A DNA stretch of 64,000 nt from Nymphaea colorata (taxonomy: Eukaryota; Streptophyta; Magnoliopsida; Nymphaeales; Nymphaeaceae): assembly GCF_008831285.2 (NCBI RefSeq), contig NC_045139.1, positions 850,204-914,203 of the forward strand, read 5' to 3'. This document shows positions 46,438 to 64,000 of this stretch, piece after piece. The position numbers were made by a program, and so were the translations under genes. Under the pieces are notes generated by a model that did no database searches, was not told the origin of the DNA, and saw only the letters and a program-made list of their open reading frames with translations. How positions within the stretch are numbered: the first letter of the stretch is position 1; each line of letters starts with the position of its first letter.

Positions 46438-47793
46438 TCAGATGGCCTTCCGAATCCCTGCCGCATCTTCATCATCTCCAAAGTAGCCTTCCTCTAACAC
46501 CCATTCCTCAATCATGGATTGAGAATGCAGTCCCTGGTCAGCAGGGACTAGGTGTCCTGCACCAGCGACAACAACATGGCTCAGTTTCCCCCATCTCTGA
46601 ACAGACCCACTGAATTCTCCCTCCACCTTCCACACTTTCCTCTTTGCCATCAAAAACCACTTCAGTCCCTCCCAGTTCATCTTTTCGATCCAAGCTTCAG
46701 TCGAGACAACGCCGTCCCTCAGGTCGAAAAGCCCTTGGTATAGCAGAACTCTTACCTTCGCAACTAGCGTTTCAACCATAAACTTCACACTTTTCATCAC
46801 ATCTTCATGCAAGACAAAGCTTACCAAGTCACTGCACTCCTCAAAGACGATATCCATTTTGGCACCAAGTGCCTGTTTGACAGTTTCATTTCCTAGGAAA
46901 TCTACTATCATCTTTGTCTCATAAGGCCTTGTCCTCCTCAAGTCATAGAGTGTAGGTAACCCACTCGCACTCTGAAGAAAATGTAGAACCTGGTTTCTAG
47001 TATCTGTTGCTTCACGCCATTTTTGGAGTTTAATCCGTTCCACAGTAGAAATTTGAAGTTTCTCCAACTCGAACTTCTGCTCAGCATTGATCAGACCTGA
47101 GAAATATGCAGATGCAGCGTGTGTTGTTACTTGAACTTCGGGATCCGTCAAGCCGTTGCCGATCGCAACTCCCTGGAGATTTATCTGGCGAGATGGCTTC
47201 ACCTTTCGGTTCTTGTTCAAGACATAGTACCCAAATGCCGGAACGTACTTCCCCGCATAACTCTCGCCCGTGATGTACAGGGGGCGAGACTGGAACCCCG
47301 GGTTTGTCGAGAGGAAGTACTGGAAAGCAATATAGAGATGCCGGGAGACGGACTTCTGATTGGTGGGAATCTCAGATTGATTTGCAGCGATGCTGAAGCC
47401 CGTTCCGATCGGGTTGTCGAGGAACAGGAGGCCGAAGCGACGATTCCAGGAGTGGGGATTTGGCTGGAGGTCTGGGTTGTCGGCGGAGAACTTCCACGGG
47501 CCGAGCTCGAAGAAGTTTCCGATCATGGAGGAGCATCCAGGCCCACCTTGGAGCCAGATGAGAAGTGGGGTCTGGGAGGTGTTGGCAGAGGAAGGCTGGA
47601 TGGCTTCATAGAAAGTGAAGAAGATGGCTGATCCTGTGGTTTTGTTGATTGGTAGGTAGCCGGACTTTGTGGGCAGTGCTTCCTTGGGGAGTACAGCAGT
47701 AGCAGCGGCTACAGAGAACGGATGAAGATGAAAGAGAAGCAATATGGTGAGGAGTTGGCGAACCTTGATAAGCTCCATGGCCATCGGTGGCAT
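46438..47793 (-). CDS. SCPL: Serine carboxypeptidase-like protein, S10 family (SCPL50-type)
   Basis: An intronless 451-codon gene. Residues 1-30 form a signal peptide (hydrophobic core LLTILLLFHLHPFSVAAA), indicating the secretory pathway, vacuole or apoplast. Conserved S10 blocks follow: LIWLQGGPGCSSMIGNFFEL (oxyanion region), FLDNPIGTGFS, TGESYAGKYVPA with nucleophile Ser178, IGNGLTDP, the VLLYQGLFDLRDG block with catalytic Asp357, and GAGHLVPADQ with His414. All three catalytic residues are present. Family knowledge: S10 enzymes remove C-terminal residues, and some plant members are acyltransferases; absence of introns and the YQG.(Y/F)DLRDGV motif point to the SCPL50/51 subgroup. Three candidate ATGs lie within the first six codons (MPPMAMEL); the outermost is used here. 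The usual GD before the catalytic Asp is GL. A TATATAAA-containing stretch about 145 bp upstream (47939-47946) is a possible TATA region. Confidence 0.93.
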   Translation of the reverse strand: MPPMAMELIKVRQLLTILLLFHLHPFSVAAATAVLPKEALPTKSGYLPINKTTGSAIFFTFYEAIQPSSANTSQTPLLIWLQGGPGCSSMIGNFFELGPWKFSADNPDLQPNPHSWNRRFGLLFLDNPIGTGFSIAANQSEIPTNQKSVSRHLYIAFQYFLSTNPGFQSRPLYITGESYAGKYVPAFGYYVLNKNRKVKPSRQINLQGVAIGNGLTDPEVQVTTHAASAYFSGLINAEQKFELEKLQISTVERIKLQKWREATDTRNQVLHFLQSASGLPTLYDLRRTRPYETKMIVDFLGNETVKQALGAKMDIVFEECSDLVSFVLHEDVMKSVKFMVETLVAKVRVLLYQGLFDLRDGVVSTEAWIEKMNWEGLKWFLMAKRKVWKVEGEFSGSVQRWGKLSHVVVAGAGHLVPADQGLHSQSMIEEWVLEEGYFGDDEDAAGIRKAI

Positions 47794-50700
47794 AGCTGCA
47801 GTTTAGCTGCTGGAAGGTCTTGCTTGGAGGATTAAAGGCATTCACGGTGAAGAATTCACCAGCTCCCAATGTGCATCCGACAAAAGTCTTAATGGAGACA
47901 GCTGCAAAAGACAAACTACATAATGACGCTGTCGAGCGTATATAAATACTAGCTAAGGAAAATATAAAGATGTAAATAGATGTTTTACAAAATGAACTGT
48001 TTTCCAGCGGCTCTAATTTTTTATGAAATAACAAAATGCTGTTCTTTTTTCATCTGAACATTGGTTTTCTGTGTGGTTTTCTTGGTTAAATGAAAACTTC
48101 AGAAACTGACTAATGGTTCTGCAATTTTTTTGTTAAAAAGATAATATGTTAAAATAAGGGCTGAGGTTTCAGGAAGCAGCGAACAGTGAACAGGAAAAAG
48201 AGAAATCCAATTTAAAGCAGATCTCACTGTAACTACAGTATGGAGGACTGGAGCATGGTAAGAATGCATGTGAAAGCCTGTTTAAAACCTTGCGATATTT
48301 TCAATGACCATATAATTGTCGAAAGAAAACTGGTATTGCAAATTGCAACAGTCAATCTTGAGACAGATTTCTTTCTTCTTAGATGGCGGGGGGACTAGTG
48401 TTCTGGCCGTGGTGATTTAACCTCATACAGTCGGCCCCTCTACAAGTTTAAAACTTTGATTAGCCTTTTGACACTGAACTAAGCAAGTATTAAACTAGCC
48501 AGACAAGGAGATGTTATATGAAGTTGTTGCTGGGTCATCTGTGCCATCAATGGTAAATCATGGCTAATTACGAAATTTATCACAGAAGAATTATGAATTC
48601 TGAACTAGTAAGGAAATTGTTCAAAAGGAGATGCCCCACTGACAGAGTTTGAAGTAGATGAAGTATTCTAGTATTGGTAATCTCTTAAAGTTGAAAGAGA
48701 AGACTCTCAAGCATTTCTGGTGTATTCGTTTTCAAAATGAAACATGAGCTGTGGTGGTACAAGGCCAAATTTGAAGATGTTGTAGTCGGGACATGTACAG
48801 CACTGATGCACGTCTGGTATAATTGCAAGGAATTTTTTTTTTTTGAAACAGAAGAAACATGACTTGCTTCGGCTGAAATTTCAGGACTGGATGCGGGTGG
48901 GATCTGGCCAAACAACAATATTGATGCTCGCTGCCGCATCAAAATCAATACTGTCGTGAGATGTCTTCATCTAAGCTCTTATGCAGTATGTACAATAATT
49001 CATCCTGCAGGCCGAATACTGAAAGCCACAGCGTGGAGGAAAGAAGGCATTTTCCTTTCACCCTAAACCAGTATATGCATGAGGAGCTCCTGATGTCTGC
49101 TGTCACAGGTCTTGGGTCAATAGTAACATCTGCTGAATTGTCAGATTTCAGAAACCAACTTGTATACTCATTGTTTTGTTGACTCTTTTCCGTACGTAAT
49201 GCTGAGTTAATAAAAGGGTAGGGGCCATCCCTCTCCAGCAAGTGTCCATCGTTTTCCCCTAGATGTCACTTTCTCGAGAAGAAAAAGTACTTCCTCTCTC
49301 TTAGAATCAAAGGAGATGAGCACTGGTTACTTGGTTCCACCATGAACAGGATCCATTAAAGACTGTAAAGGTAGTCTTTCTTGAGGAAGGCTTCCGATAA
49401 GTTTTCTCATCTCATGGGACCATAACCAATAATGCAAGGGGCTGGGGAAATGACAAAGGCACAGAGCTGTTAAGGATCAGGTTTGTGTCCAATGCACGAC
49501 AGGATCCAACTTGATCCAAGCTAGAGCCAAGTTTCTGGCTGTAGGAATCACAAATTTCATGCCATTTATAATTTTCCCCTCAGTATTGAGTGAGGTTGGG
49601 TTCTGGGTGCAATTTTACTTCAATATTTGACATGACCCAGCTGCTTTGAGTGCTTTATGTCCACATATTTCACATAAATATATGTTCTAAGTACTTGAAA
49701 TGGGTAAATTTGGGAGCTTGTTCTTTACCCATTATGTATGTGGGTCAGGTCGTGGAACCGGACGACAACCTTGAACCGGCAACAGTCGAACTTGACAGCT
49801 CCAGCAGGTAAACACATGTTGCTGCGATGACTGGCTTCAGGCTGGGCAAGAGCTGAAATTTCAGAGCTGAGGCCCGAAGAAGACTTGGCTGGCATGCTGG
49901 TTGTGGCTTGGAAGAGCTGATGTAGGTTAAGAAGTCTGGGCAGAATCCTGCTGAATGTAAAGTTTAAAGCAAAAGTAGGACATTGTTGAATGTAATGTTT
50001 AATTAGAGATGGCGGGACAGGCTTTGCTGAATGTAAAGTCTTATTTGTACATCTTGGAGTCGAGGGGGATTTGTAGGGCTTCACTGTTATTCCTATGAGC
50101 AGTGGTGCAGGCAAATGTGGTTTGTGTTGGCAATTGCCCACCCAGATTACATGTTGGTACTTTATATTATTTAGTCAACAATTTGTTTATTTACATATAT
50201 TGGTGCTCCTTAACAAAAAAGCTTTTTTGATCCACCACAGTGGATGAGAGTCACGGCAGAGGATGAAATGTTGGATCTGCATGTCAGATACATGGGCCGG
50301 CCGGCTTGAGCCAAGCCTCTTGTGAAAAGAACACAACATGCTCCTTTGCACATAGGTCCAATGAATGGGGGGGCCAAGAGCTGAAACTCAACCCCCAACT
50401 TGCCTTCCAATTGACGAATATTGACAAGCCTCACAACTTTTGGACGTCCTTGTGGCAGATGGGAGAGTACACCCTACTATGGAACCTTGGCTTGAGACCT
50501 CTAAGTTGCCCCTACCGAAAACGAAGTTCCTGGCCATATTAGATGCTGACTCAGAAGAAGCAACGTTTGCTGTCTCATGTTCTAGCCGTTCCTTGATGCA
50601 AAATGAAGTCCGCAACATTTTTATGAACAGATTCTTGAAAAGACCAACGAGAGAGAGAGAGAGAGAGAGAGAGATCAAAAATCACCAAGTGAATTTTGAT

Positions 50701-51000
50701 TGGAAATGGACTCGAAAATATAATTTGAATACAGTTCGTTATACACATGTATGATTCTGCCTTGCTCTCTAGACTCCAACGTGTGAAAGGTAGGCAGAAG
50801 GAGCACAACAGGGTTACCAGCAGGCAGCAGCCACGAAGGCAGCAGAGAGGGAGGCAGCAACCTTGGTTTTGAGCATTGGCGCCGTGAGAATGCTAGCCGC
50901 TTCGGGGTGATGAACAGAATCTCCATTTATTGGGCTACAGCATGGATGCTGCTGTCTTCTGTTCCTCAAGTCCCAGCAAAATAAAAAGTTGAAAACTAAC
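47794..51000. other. Intergenic DNA between SCPL and MAPK genes
   Basis: The first 250 bases should include the SCPL promoter and leader. The longest open stretch (49725-50141, minus strand, 138 codons) has no recognisable domain. A (GA)n run lies at 50648-50674. GAAATTTCAG words flanked by GCTGA recur near 48873 and 49855 without a clear element. No gene is supported. Confidence 0.4.
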
Positions 51001-51100
51001 GATGCGACTAAAGGTTGAGGTGTCCATTCGTCACTGGATGAAGCTCACAGTTGCACCCTGTACTTCAGAATACGAGAATTCCTCCCCATCAAGAGAATCC

Positions 51101-57152
<6,052 letters not shown>

Positions 57153-57902
57153 TGTGCCCAACCTACTGAACTCAATCTTTCTACTCCCCCAAGTTCTCCC
57201 ACCTCAGAATGCGAACCAAAACACGACAAGAAACAATAATTCAACGGCCAGAACGACCACTCAGCCGCATTTCCCCCAGCGTCCCCTGCTCCGTATGAAA
57301 AAACCGCAGTTGCTCTTCACATGCGACAAGTTATCCACCAAGATCGCAAGCAGAACCAGACCACTCATGCAACTGTCCAAGCAAACGTCATCCTGAGAGC
57401 CAAAAACTCGGGCAGCAGCAGTCACGGAAAAGATTCCTGCCTCCAGGCCCATCCCGGCCTCGTTCTCCTGAGATTTCTCGACATCTCTAATTACACTTCC
57501 CTCCACATTTCACCAAACTTGCCGACGATTCCACGTACTCAGAGGAACCCCACAAGAAACAAACCACAGGCCCTCAGAAACAGCCGAGAAAGGGAAAAAG
57601 AGATCGAAATGAGGAGTTGGTATCTTCTTCTTCTTCTAGCAGAGGGAAGGGGGACGGGGTGAAGAAGATGAAGAGAGAGAGAGAGAGACAGAGAGGGAGA
57701 GAAAAAGACCCTTAAATCTAGGGCACCCCCACTCTGTATGCACGCTTCTTTTTTCCCCCTGATTTTAACTCTTTGAAATGTGGAAATAATCGTCGTCCCC
57801 ATAAATGACCTTTTTGCCCTAAACAGTCTTGAAAACAACGGCTAGTGCGACTGTGGGAACCGGTCATCTCTAAACGTTTTCGACTCAATCTAAAGACTCG
57901 GG
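57153..57902 (-). promoter_or_regulatory. Leader and proximal promoter region of the MAPK gene
   Basis: Upstream of the MAPK ATG the sense strand has pyrimidine-rich DNA, including a (CT)n run (plus-strand GA at 57671-57689) and TTC-type repeats near 57625-57640, as in many plant 5' UTRs. No transcription start can be fixed. Open frames in this stretch carry no domain. Confidence 0.45.
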
Positions 57903-58372
57903 ATGCCGCGATTGACTCGGTCCATTTCAACACAAAAGGGAGTCGATCATGAGCTCCCTACGCCCAAGAACGCCGTGGCCCGTGCTGCTTTTCGGCTGGA
58001 TCAGGACCGAGCCCAGTCTCGTGTGGGTGGGCTTCGTTTCAAACTCCGATTTGTATCGGATCATACCTTTGATTCCGAATTGAAATTATAATAGAGTCTC
58101 ACCTATGTTTAGGTGGTTTTGCCTTTAATAGCAAGGTGCCGCCATTGACTCGGTCCATTTCGACACAAAAGGGAGTCGATCATGACCTCACTACGCCCAA
58201 GAAGAACGCCGTGGCCCGTGCTGCTTTTTGGCTGGATCACGACCGAGCCCAGGCTCGTGTGGGTGGGCTTCGTTTCAAACTCCGACTCGTATCGGATCGT
58301 ACCTTATACTCCGAATCGGAAGATTAATCGAGTCTCAGCCACGTTTAGGTAGCTTTGCCTTTAATGGCGAGG
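57903..58372 (+). repeat. 233-bp tandem duplication, GC-rich, upstream of the MAPK gene
   Basis: ATGCCGCGATTGACTCGGTC at 57903 recurs at 58136 as GTGCCGCCATTGACTCGGTC. Both copies continue with AAAAGGGAGTCGATCATGA, CGCCGTGGCCCGTGCTGCTT, GTGTGGGTGGGCTTCGTTTC and a TTTGCCTTTAATRGC end. Divergence is low but visible, with a 3-bp indel (AAGAACGCC against AAGAAGAACGCC). The unit is CpG-rich in contrast to the flanking DNA. Confidence 0.92.
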
Positions 58373-60317
58373 GCACTTTGGGAATTAAGCGTCGGTGGAG
58401 TACGCATACGGCGTACTTATCGAGGGGTCCGAACGGGGCGGGGCCGCATGGAGGCCTACACGTATACGGTTTTGTAGCCGTTGGGCCCCCGCGTGTGGGC
58501 TGGACTATGACAGCTCGGCTCGGCTCGGCTCGGCTTAATGCGCTTGCCTATCGAAGCCGGCTCGCGATTTTGGATAAGATAAAAATCCAACCGTGGTGGC
58601 GTCCCTTTAGAACCCTGCGGATGAAGAAAATCACGAGAAGGCCAGCCGCCTCGTGGTGCGTGGATCACTCCCTGAACTCGTGGCTGTAGAAAGGTCAACT
58701 TCTAAAAGGTTTTCCCGGGAAGGAGTTTCTCACCTGAGACTCTGTTTGTTTCACACGTTTTCCTACCACAAAATCTCACTCCGCACTAATATGTAAATTA
58801 TTGTTATAGGGCTAAAAGTAAAAAAATTTGTTGGTGCCCAAAGTTAGCATGGGCATAATTGTCATTTTCAAAACTTAACAACAACCTATAAATATGCCCA
58901 TAACATATGAAACTATTACTATTATTATTATTGCGGTTGTTATTATTATCTCTTAAACTGCGGTTTATGCACAAAAAACATGTTTTTCTACCATGTTTAT
59001 CATTAATATAGATTAATTTATTGCCGGCGTTTTTCTTCTCTTTGATCAACCGGTGTTATCTTTGATATAATAATTTGCAGCATTCTCACCAAACACGTTG
59101 CTTTCACACTACAGGCGATTCGCCACCGACAGGAACCTCATCTTCATAGTCTCCAAGCAAGGGCATTTCGGTCATTTCAATCTGCATTTCTGTTCTTCAC
59201 ATGTTTCTTTTTTTTTTTTCTATTTTCCTTTCTGACTGGCGGTTTCGGCACGTGATTTTTTAATGGAGAGTGGGTTTTATTTTACCCTGGAGGAAGTTTC
59301 CTACCTACCTCATGCAGAGGGGGGTATTTGAAAATTTTATTTGTTTTTTCAGTACTAGACCGGCACATTGGATTCTAAATAAGGGCATTATGGGAATGAA
59401 AAATATTCTATCTCTATATTAGATTACGTCGGCACCACACGCCATTACCTACCGGAAGTTGGGATTTGATGTCTTCATGAAGACCGCCGACCTATTGTTT
59501 TTTTCTTTTTTTAGCCTTTTTTAGATAGACCGACACTTTGGGTTTCTTGACAATATTATATTGTTAAAACTGCAAAGAGTTTTACAAGTTCATATTATTC
59601 CGAGTTTAGGGAAGAATGCTATTTCAAAAATTTCACAAGAACATAATTTATATTAATGCTAAAAATTATTGGTTGAATTGTCACGTTTTTCATGTATCCT
59701 TATCAATCGAGAATGTTATTTGCAGTTATTGTTGTAATTAAAGTTAAAAATAACTAAATATAATTAATATGCCATAACTCAAAGTTTACACAATATTATC
59801 ACATTTTTGTCATGTTATTGCTAGTAAGAGCGTGTTTGGAACCCTGAGACATTCTGTCTAAGACACTATCAAGGTGCGTTTCCTACCCGTGGATTTAAGG
59901 TAGGTCCACGCTTGTTTTACATGTAACGTGGATTTGAGATACATGTTGCTGAGATATTTTGTCTGTTTAAGAAGGTCCCACCAAACGTGGATTTGGCGTG
60001 AAGATGTCTCATTTCTCAAGGCATAGATTGGTAATCCACTTTGTCATAGCTCATTTCTCATAGTTTGGTTGGATCGGTTTATCATGTTGGTATCCAGATC
60101 TAGAACCGGATTGGTCTTACCTGTGGTAGAGTTCAGTTAAATCAGCATGTCACAGGCAGAGAAAAGTTTGGGCAGATCCAGGTCCGATGAAAAATCTAAT
60201 CCAATGACAGACCCAATTTTAAATTCCTCCATTGTTGGTACAAATAATAGACACTGAAAGCATATCATAGTCAACCGCGAGTTGCAACTGATGTGAGAGT
60301 TTTGCGATTTTTGTTGG

Positions 60318-60322
<5 letters not shown>
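58373..60322. other. Intergenic DNA; GC-rich patch then AT-rich
   Basis: 58373-58690 is GC-rich and contains five tandem GGCTC-type units (about 58514-58538). It looks like a continuation of the repeat region. From 58750 on the DNA is AT-rich. GAGCGTGTTTGGAACCCTGA (59828) and GTCCCACCAAACGTGGATTT (59976) resemble MITE end words in inverted arrangement, but no element is proven. No gene is supported. Confidence 0.35.
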
Positions 60323-60348
<26 letters not shown>

Positions 60349-60361
60349 GTAGAGAGAGAGA
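60323..60361. repeat. (AT)n(AG)n compound microsatellite
   Basis: About 12 AT units, a GTAG interruption, then AG units. Confidence 0.95.
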
Positions 60362-62526
60362 GGGGTTTTTGTTGAGCATAAATGTCCTTTTGTAAAGTTT
60401 TCAGCTGAAGTCTAACATGTTCTCAATAATTGATAGAAGATTGTCATATTTCTGACCAAGTTTGCAAATTGAGCAAAAATCTAATGATTCCTTGTTTACT
60501 GGATTAATGAACATCTTTGTTAAACTTCAAATGGTGTTTGAGCAGCAATAAGATTTCACATCTAAAAAGATGGCAGAACTTTGCCATAAGGACTTTCTTG
60601 TGTTCCAATTCAAATCATTGATGAGATACAAACGGTTCTTTGTTTGGCAAGAGTCTGGATTTCTTGTCTCCCAGTGAGAAATATACCGTGATTTGGCGTC
60701 CCGCCAAGGAAAGCAATTCCCAACATTTCTTTTGCTGATTTATGTGATTTTTTGGGTCTTTAAGCATGTTTATTTTAATTAAGTTGAATTTTTTGTTGGT
60801 AAGTATAAGAAATTTGCAATATTTAGTGTACCAAACAAATTCTTGCAGTAAATAAAGAGGACAAGGAAGACAACTAAGAGAATTTAATAGAGGTGAAGAA
60901 GAAAGTCAAAGCCAATGAACCATGGATCACATAAATGTTTCACATTTATTTCCTTAAATGTTTTCAGCTGAATCTTCTTCACATTTGCTGCACTTTTTGG
61001 AGACTCACATTTTCCCCTTCCTCCAAATTCACCAACTGTGTTTCTCAATCACTTTCAACTCTACACCACACATCCTGGAATTCAAAATCACTGTTTGTTT
61101 CATTGAAAAAACATACCCCTTGCTTAAACACGTCAAAACCACATGAGTCTTTCAATCTATTTCTATTCAATGCGTTCGTTGGGAGAAAAACAATGAGAAA
61201 AATGCGTGAACCGTAACTAGATAACAAAAATGTCAATCACTTTTTTTCTTGTTTTTTTCATTGTTTTTCACTTACCACCCTATCATGATGAAATGAAATG
61301 ACCTTGATTAGATGGTTGGATGAGGCTGAAATAATAAAGTCACCATTTAATATATATAAATATATGCTTTGGCATTTCACATATGCAGCACAATATATTG
61401 AATGATACGGCGCAGATACCGATATTTTTGACTTATTTTGGAAAAAAAAGATGTTCAATTATTATTATTATTTTTTAGAATTGAGGGCATGCCAAGGAGG
61501 CATGGCATTATAGAGTATGCTCTCCACATTGGGTGGGTCCCACCAGATATGTTGGGATTTTTAATGTGCAACTGCAACAAAATGGTCACAAGAGCGCACA
61601 AAGCAATTGGCTTCAAAGTGGTGTCCTGTAAAAAGATTGCATGCTTGCCTAAAGGTATGTTTCCTCGAGGCAAAAAAAAGACTCACCCACTACTTAAGAA
61701 TGCTTTTTTTTTCTTTTTTTTTTCAAAAAATAAAATAAATTATATATAAAATAGTTAGAAAACAAAGAAAATTTTAAAATTATATAAAAATAATAAAAAA
61801 TAGTGCGTGAGGCACTTGAAACTTACATATTGGCCAATGGCGGATCGCGAGAGGCAAAGTTACTCCTTCATCCCCAGGGTTCAAAGCTTCTTCGGGATTT
61901 GGCATTGACCAATGAATCAAATGGGCTCCACTGATTCAATTTGAAATGGTAAATTCAACCCAATGAAGACCTATTTCTAGGTCAACTTGTAAGTACAGTT
62001 TTTCTTTTCTTTTAACCACGTTAGAGAAATTATCTGTAGATGACTTCTCTTACGTTTGAAAGGGAGAGAATGTCTCGGTTCAGGTCAGAGTTTTCTCCTT
62101 GATCCTATTTAAACAAAACCCACAAATGACAAACACGACTGTTTGAAGAAAATCTGAGATGAACATCTAATGATTGGTATTAAGGAGGGTGAAAATTTTT
62201 TGCATTTCTTCGTGAGATTTTGTGTGACAAAATCTAATATTTTATGCGCTTCAGTGGCTGTGGTGGTCCATCGCCATTGATGAAAAGACTGTGTTATTTG
62301 CTTGACAGGAGACAGGTCTGTCCTTCAACACGCACTGCGAAAATTTTTTCTACGATCAAGACTTGGAGTTTTCTCGAATGATATGTGCGGTTCACATCTT
62401 TCTTCTAATTAAATATCAAGAAACAAAGCCACCGTACCAAAACCCTCCAATTCTTTACGCTTTGAGCTTCATTCTGAAATTGATATGCTTGGTCTTTTCC
62501 TTGGGCATATTCCAAAGAAACCCATT
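60362..62526. other. Intergenic DNA
   Basis: No supported gene. A plus-strand stretch at about 61480-61665 reads MPRRHGIIEYALHIGWVP and onwards with moderately balanced composition, then runs into A/T tracts. It is not recognised and is not called as a gene. Confidence 0.35.
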
Positions 62527-62547
62527 ATTATATATATATATATATAG

Positions 62548-62579
<32 letters not shown>
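62527..62579. repeat. (TA)n(GA)n compound microsatellite
   Basis: About 11 TA units with a GATA interruption, followed by about 14 GA units. Confidence 0.95.
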
Positions 62580-62582
<3 letters not shown>

Positions 62583-62811
62583 TTAATGGTGAGACTGAGT
62601 GTCGGCAGGGTGAGATGAGGGAGAAGGATGGGCCTTAGAGGTGGACCAAGAAGGTATAAGTTAACAATCAGAGTCGGCCCCGTAGGGATCAATCATTGGA
62701 CGTGGTGAAGCCATTCTTTGAAGTGGAAAATGAAATAACAGAGGGTTCTCTTACTTCTTTCTAAGCAAGCATGAAGGGTTGCAAAAAATGCGGATTCTTA
62801 TTGAAGAATAT

Positions 62812-62834
62812 TCTCTCTCTCTCTCTCTCTCTCT
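62812..62834. repeat. (CT)n microsatellite
   Basis: About 11 CT units. Confidence 0.95.
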
Positions 62835-62934
62835 AAGTCTTCCCCATGATTTTTTAACCAAGAAATTAAGTAGATGCAACAGATTTTCTTTACCAACAGT
62901 GGAGTACAAGACGAAGTCTAACCCACATTTGAAT

Positions 62935-62949
62935 CTCTCTCTCTCTCTC

Positions 62950-63007
<58 letters not shown>
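62935..63007. repeat. (CT)n(TA)n(CA) compound microsatellite
   Basis: A CT run passes into about 25 TA units and then a few CA units. It is the reverse-complement arrangement of the (TA)n(GA)n tract at 62.5 kb, 400 bp away. Confidence 0.95.
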
Positions 63008-63008
<1 letters not shown>

Positions 63009-63662
63009 CAAATATCAAAGAATAATAACAAATATCGCGTTGAAGGTAAACGGTAGATTGAAAAACGCGTTTACTTTAGAAGATGGAAAGTATGAACAAA
63101 TGTACCAGTTCATATTCAAGAAAAAGAGGCGGGCGTTTACTAGGTAAAAGTCGGCAGGTGGTGATAAAATTCTACTTGGCTTTGTAAAGGAAGAAAAAGA
63201 AAAACGAAACGCCACTTTTTAAAAGATGTCATTAGGTAAGCCTAACCTACCACGCACAAACCATATTACCTAACTTTGATTTATATATATATACTTGACT
63301 ATTTGGGTAAGGGACAAGCAGGCTTCTTAAATTTGTGATAAAAAGAGTTTTAAACAAAATATCAACCTCCTAATATGCGTATAAACACTAATTTTGTGTA
63401 AATCATGTTTTATTTGAGGTTGTTTCGTAAAAAAAATGATGTTCTCTAATATCAAAATTTCGATGTTATAAGAGCCGTTCATTTTGCAATTAACACAATT
63501 AAATTAAAAAATGACTAACTTAATATTGTTTCTCATCAAATCACCTTTAAGATCATATCTATAAAGTTAGATTGCAGAAAAAATGCTTTAATAATTAATT
63601 CTATTGAGCATGGTTTGTCCCTTAACGTAGTGGTCTACTTTTTACCAACTTTCCCGCATATG

Positions 63663-63663
<1 letters not shown>
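63008..63663. other. AT-rich intergenic DNA
   Basis: No coding region or interspersed repeat recognised. Confidence 0.4.

Positions 63664-63725
<62 letters not shown>
63664..63725. repeat. (TA)n microsatellite
   Basis: About 31 uninterrupted TA units, the longest pure dinucleotide tract in the window. A shorter AT run follows at about 63864-63881. Confidence 0.97.
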
Positions 63726-63728
<3 letters not shown>

Positions 63729-64000
63729 GCTATAGAGGTTGGCAATTTTGTTTGAGTTGTCCAACTATATTCCAGGAAATTAGTTATTTATTTTCAATTG
63801 CACATTGGTACCCATTTAATCCTACATCTTGTGTCATGCAACTAAGAATTTGTATAGCAAACATATATATATATATATATACTCATTGAATTCTCTATAT
63901 ATGTTGTTGCAATGTTAAAATGTGCAGAATTGCTTACTCCACATCTTTATCCCACCTACTGCACTATCCACCAACCACTGTCACTAGAGTCATTCAAGTG

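Noticed and set aside
47119-47631. A 170-codon plus-strand frame
   Set aside because: Antisense shadow of the SCPL gene, whose catalytic motifs on the minus strand are complete.
50860-50900. LTR retrotransposon primer-binding site (TTGGCGCC-like word ATTGGCGCCGTGAG)
   Set aside because: Only the first eight or so bases match. No LTR ends, polypurine tract or gag/pol sequence lies nearby.
57261-57838. Several open frames of 80-113 codons upstream of the MAPK gene
   Set aside because: They lie in the probable leader and promoter, overlap one another on both strands and contain simple-repeat translations.

Overview
The window is nuclear DNA from a flowering plant. Genes are split by GT-AG introns, intergenic DNA is AT-rich and full of short non-autonomous repeats and (TA)n/(GA)n microsatellites, and the proteins are plant-type: a nuclear-encoded chloroplast ribosomal protein, a land-plant sn-glycerol-3-phosphate acyltransferase and a TDY-class MAP kinase. 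I cannot name the species from sequence alone.

Layout. 1-2.0 kb: 3' end of a CDT2/DTL-type WD40 gene (+), which enters from the left edge. 3.6-4.1 kb: intronless gene for plastid ribosomal protein S17 (-), convergent with CDT2. 4.1-10.5 kb: repeat-rich intergenic DNA (MITE-like element, SINE relic, AT-rich repeat, microsatellites). 10.6-12.7 kb: two-exon GPAT1/2/3-clade acyltransferase (+). 12.7-22.8 kb: about 10 kb without a recognisable gene, holding further copies of the same repeat families. 23.25-35.04 kb: a complete 23-exon cytosolic-type glutaminyl-tRNA synthetase (+), about 793 aa, with a decayed Ty3/gypsy gag-protease fragment in intron 4. 36.1 kb: a U6 snRNA pseudogene (-). 37.6-43.9 kb: SSP4/CTDSPL2-type FCP/SCP phosphatase (+), with a long leader and an upstream ORF ending 2 nt before the main ATG. 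46.4-47.8 kb: intronless SCPL50-type serine carboxypeptidase-like gene (-). 51.1-57.2 kb: 11-coding-exon MPK16-type TDY MAP kinase (-), about 638 aa, including a predicted 38-nt exon. 57.9-64 kb: a 233-bp tandem repeat upstream of the kinase, then microsatellite-rich intergenic DNA.

The genes are unrelated housekeeping or signalling genes with no operon-like or pathway logic: replication-coupled protein turnover, plastid translation, glycerolipid synthesis, tRNA charging, phosphoprotein phosphatase, secretory peptidase and MAPK signalling. Exon models were built by hand from splice consensus, phase and family conservation. I saw no sign of a novel multi-gene system. The most interesting observations are the CDT2 C-terminus (PIP-box-like end followed by a coding-like, frame-shifted repeated tail), a possible in-frame alternative splice in the MAPK tail, four small interspersed repeat families with several copies in this window, the U6 pseudogene and a fold-back structure at 45.7 kb.
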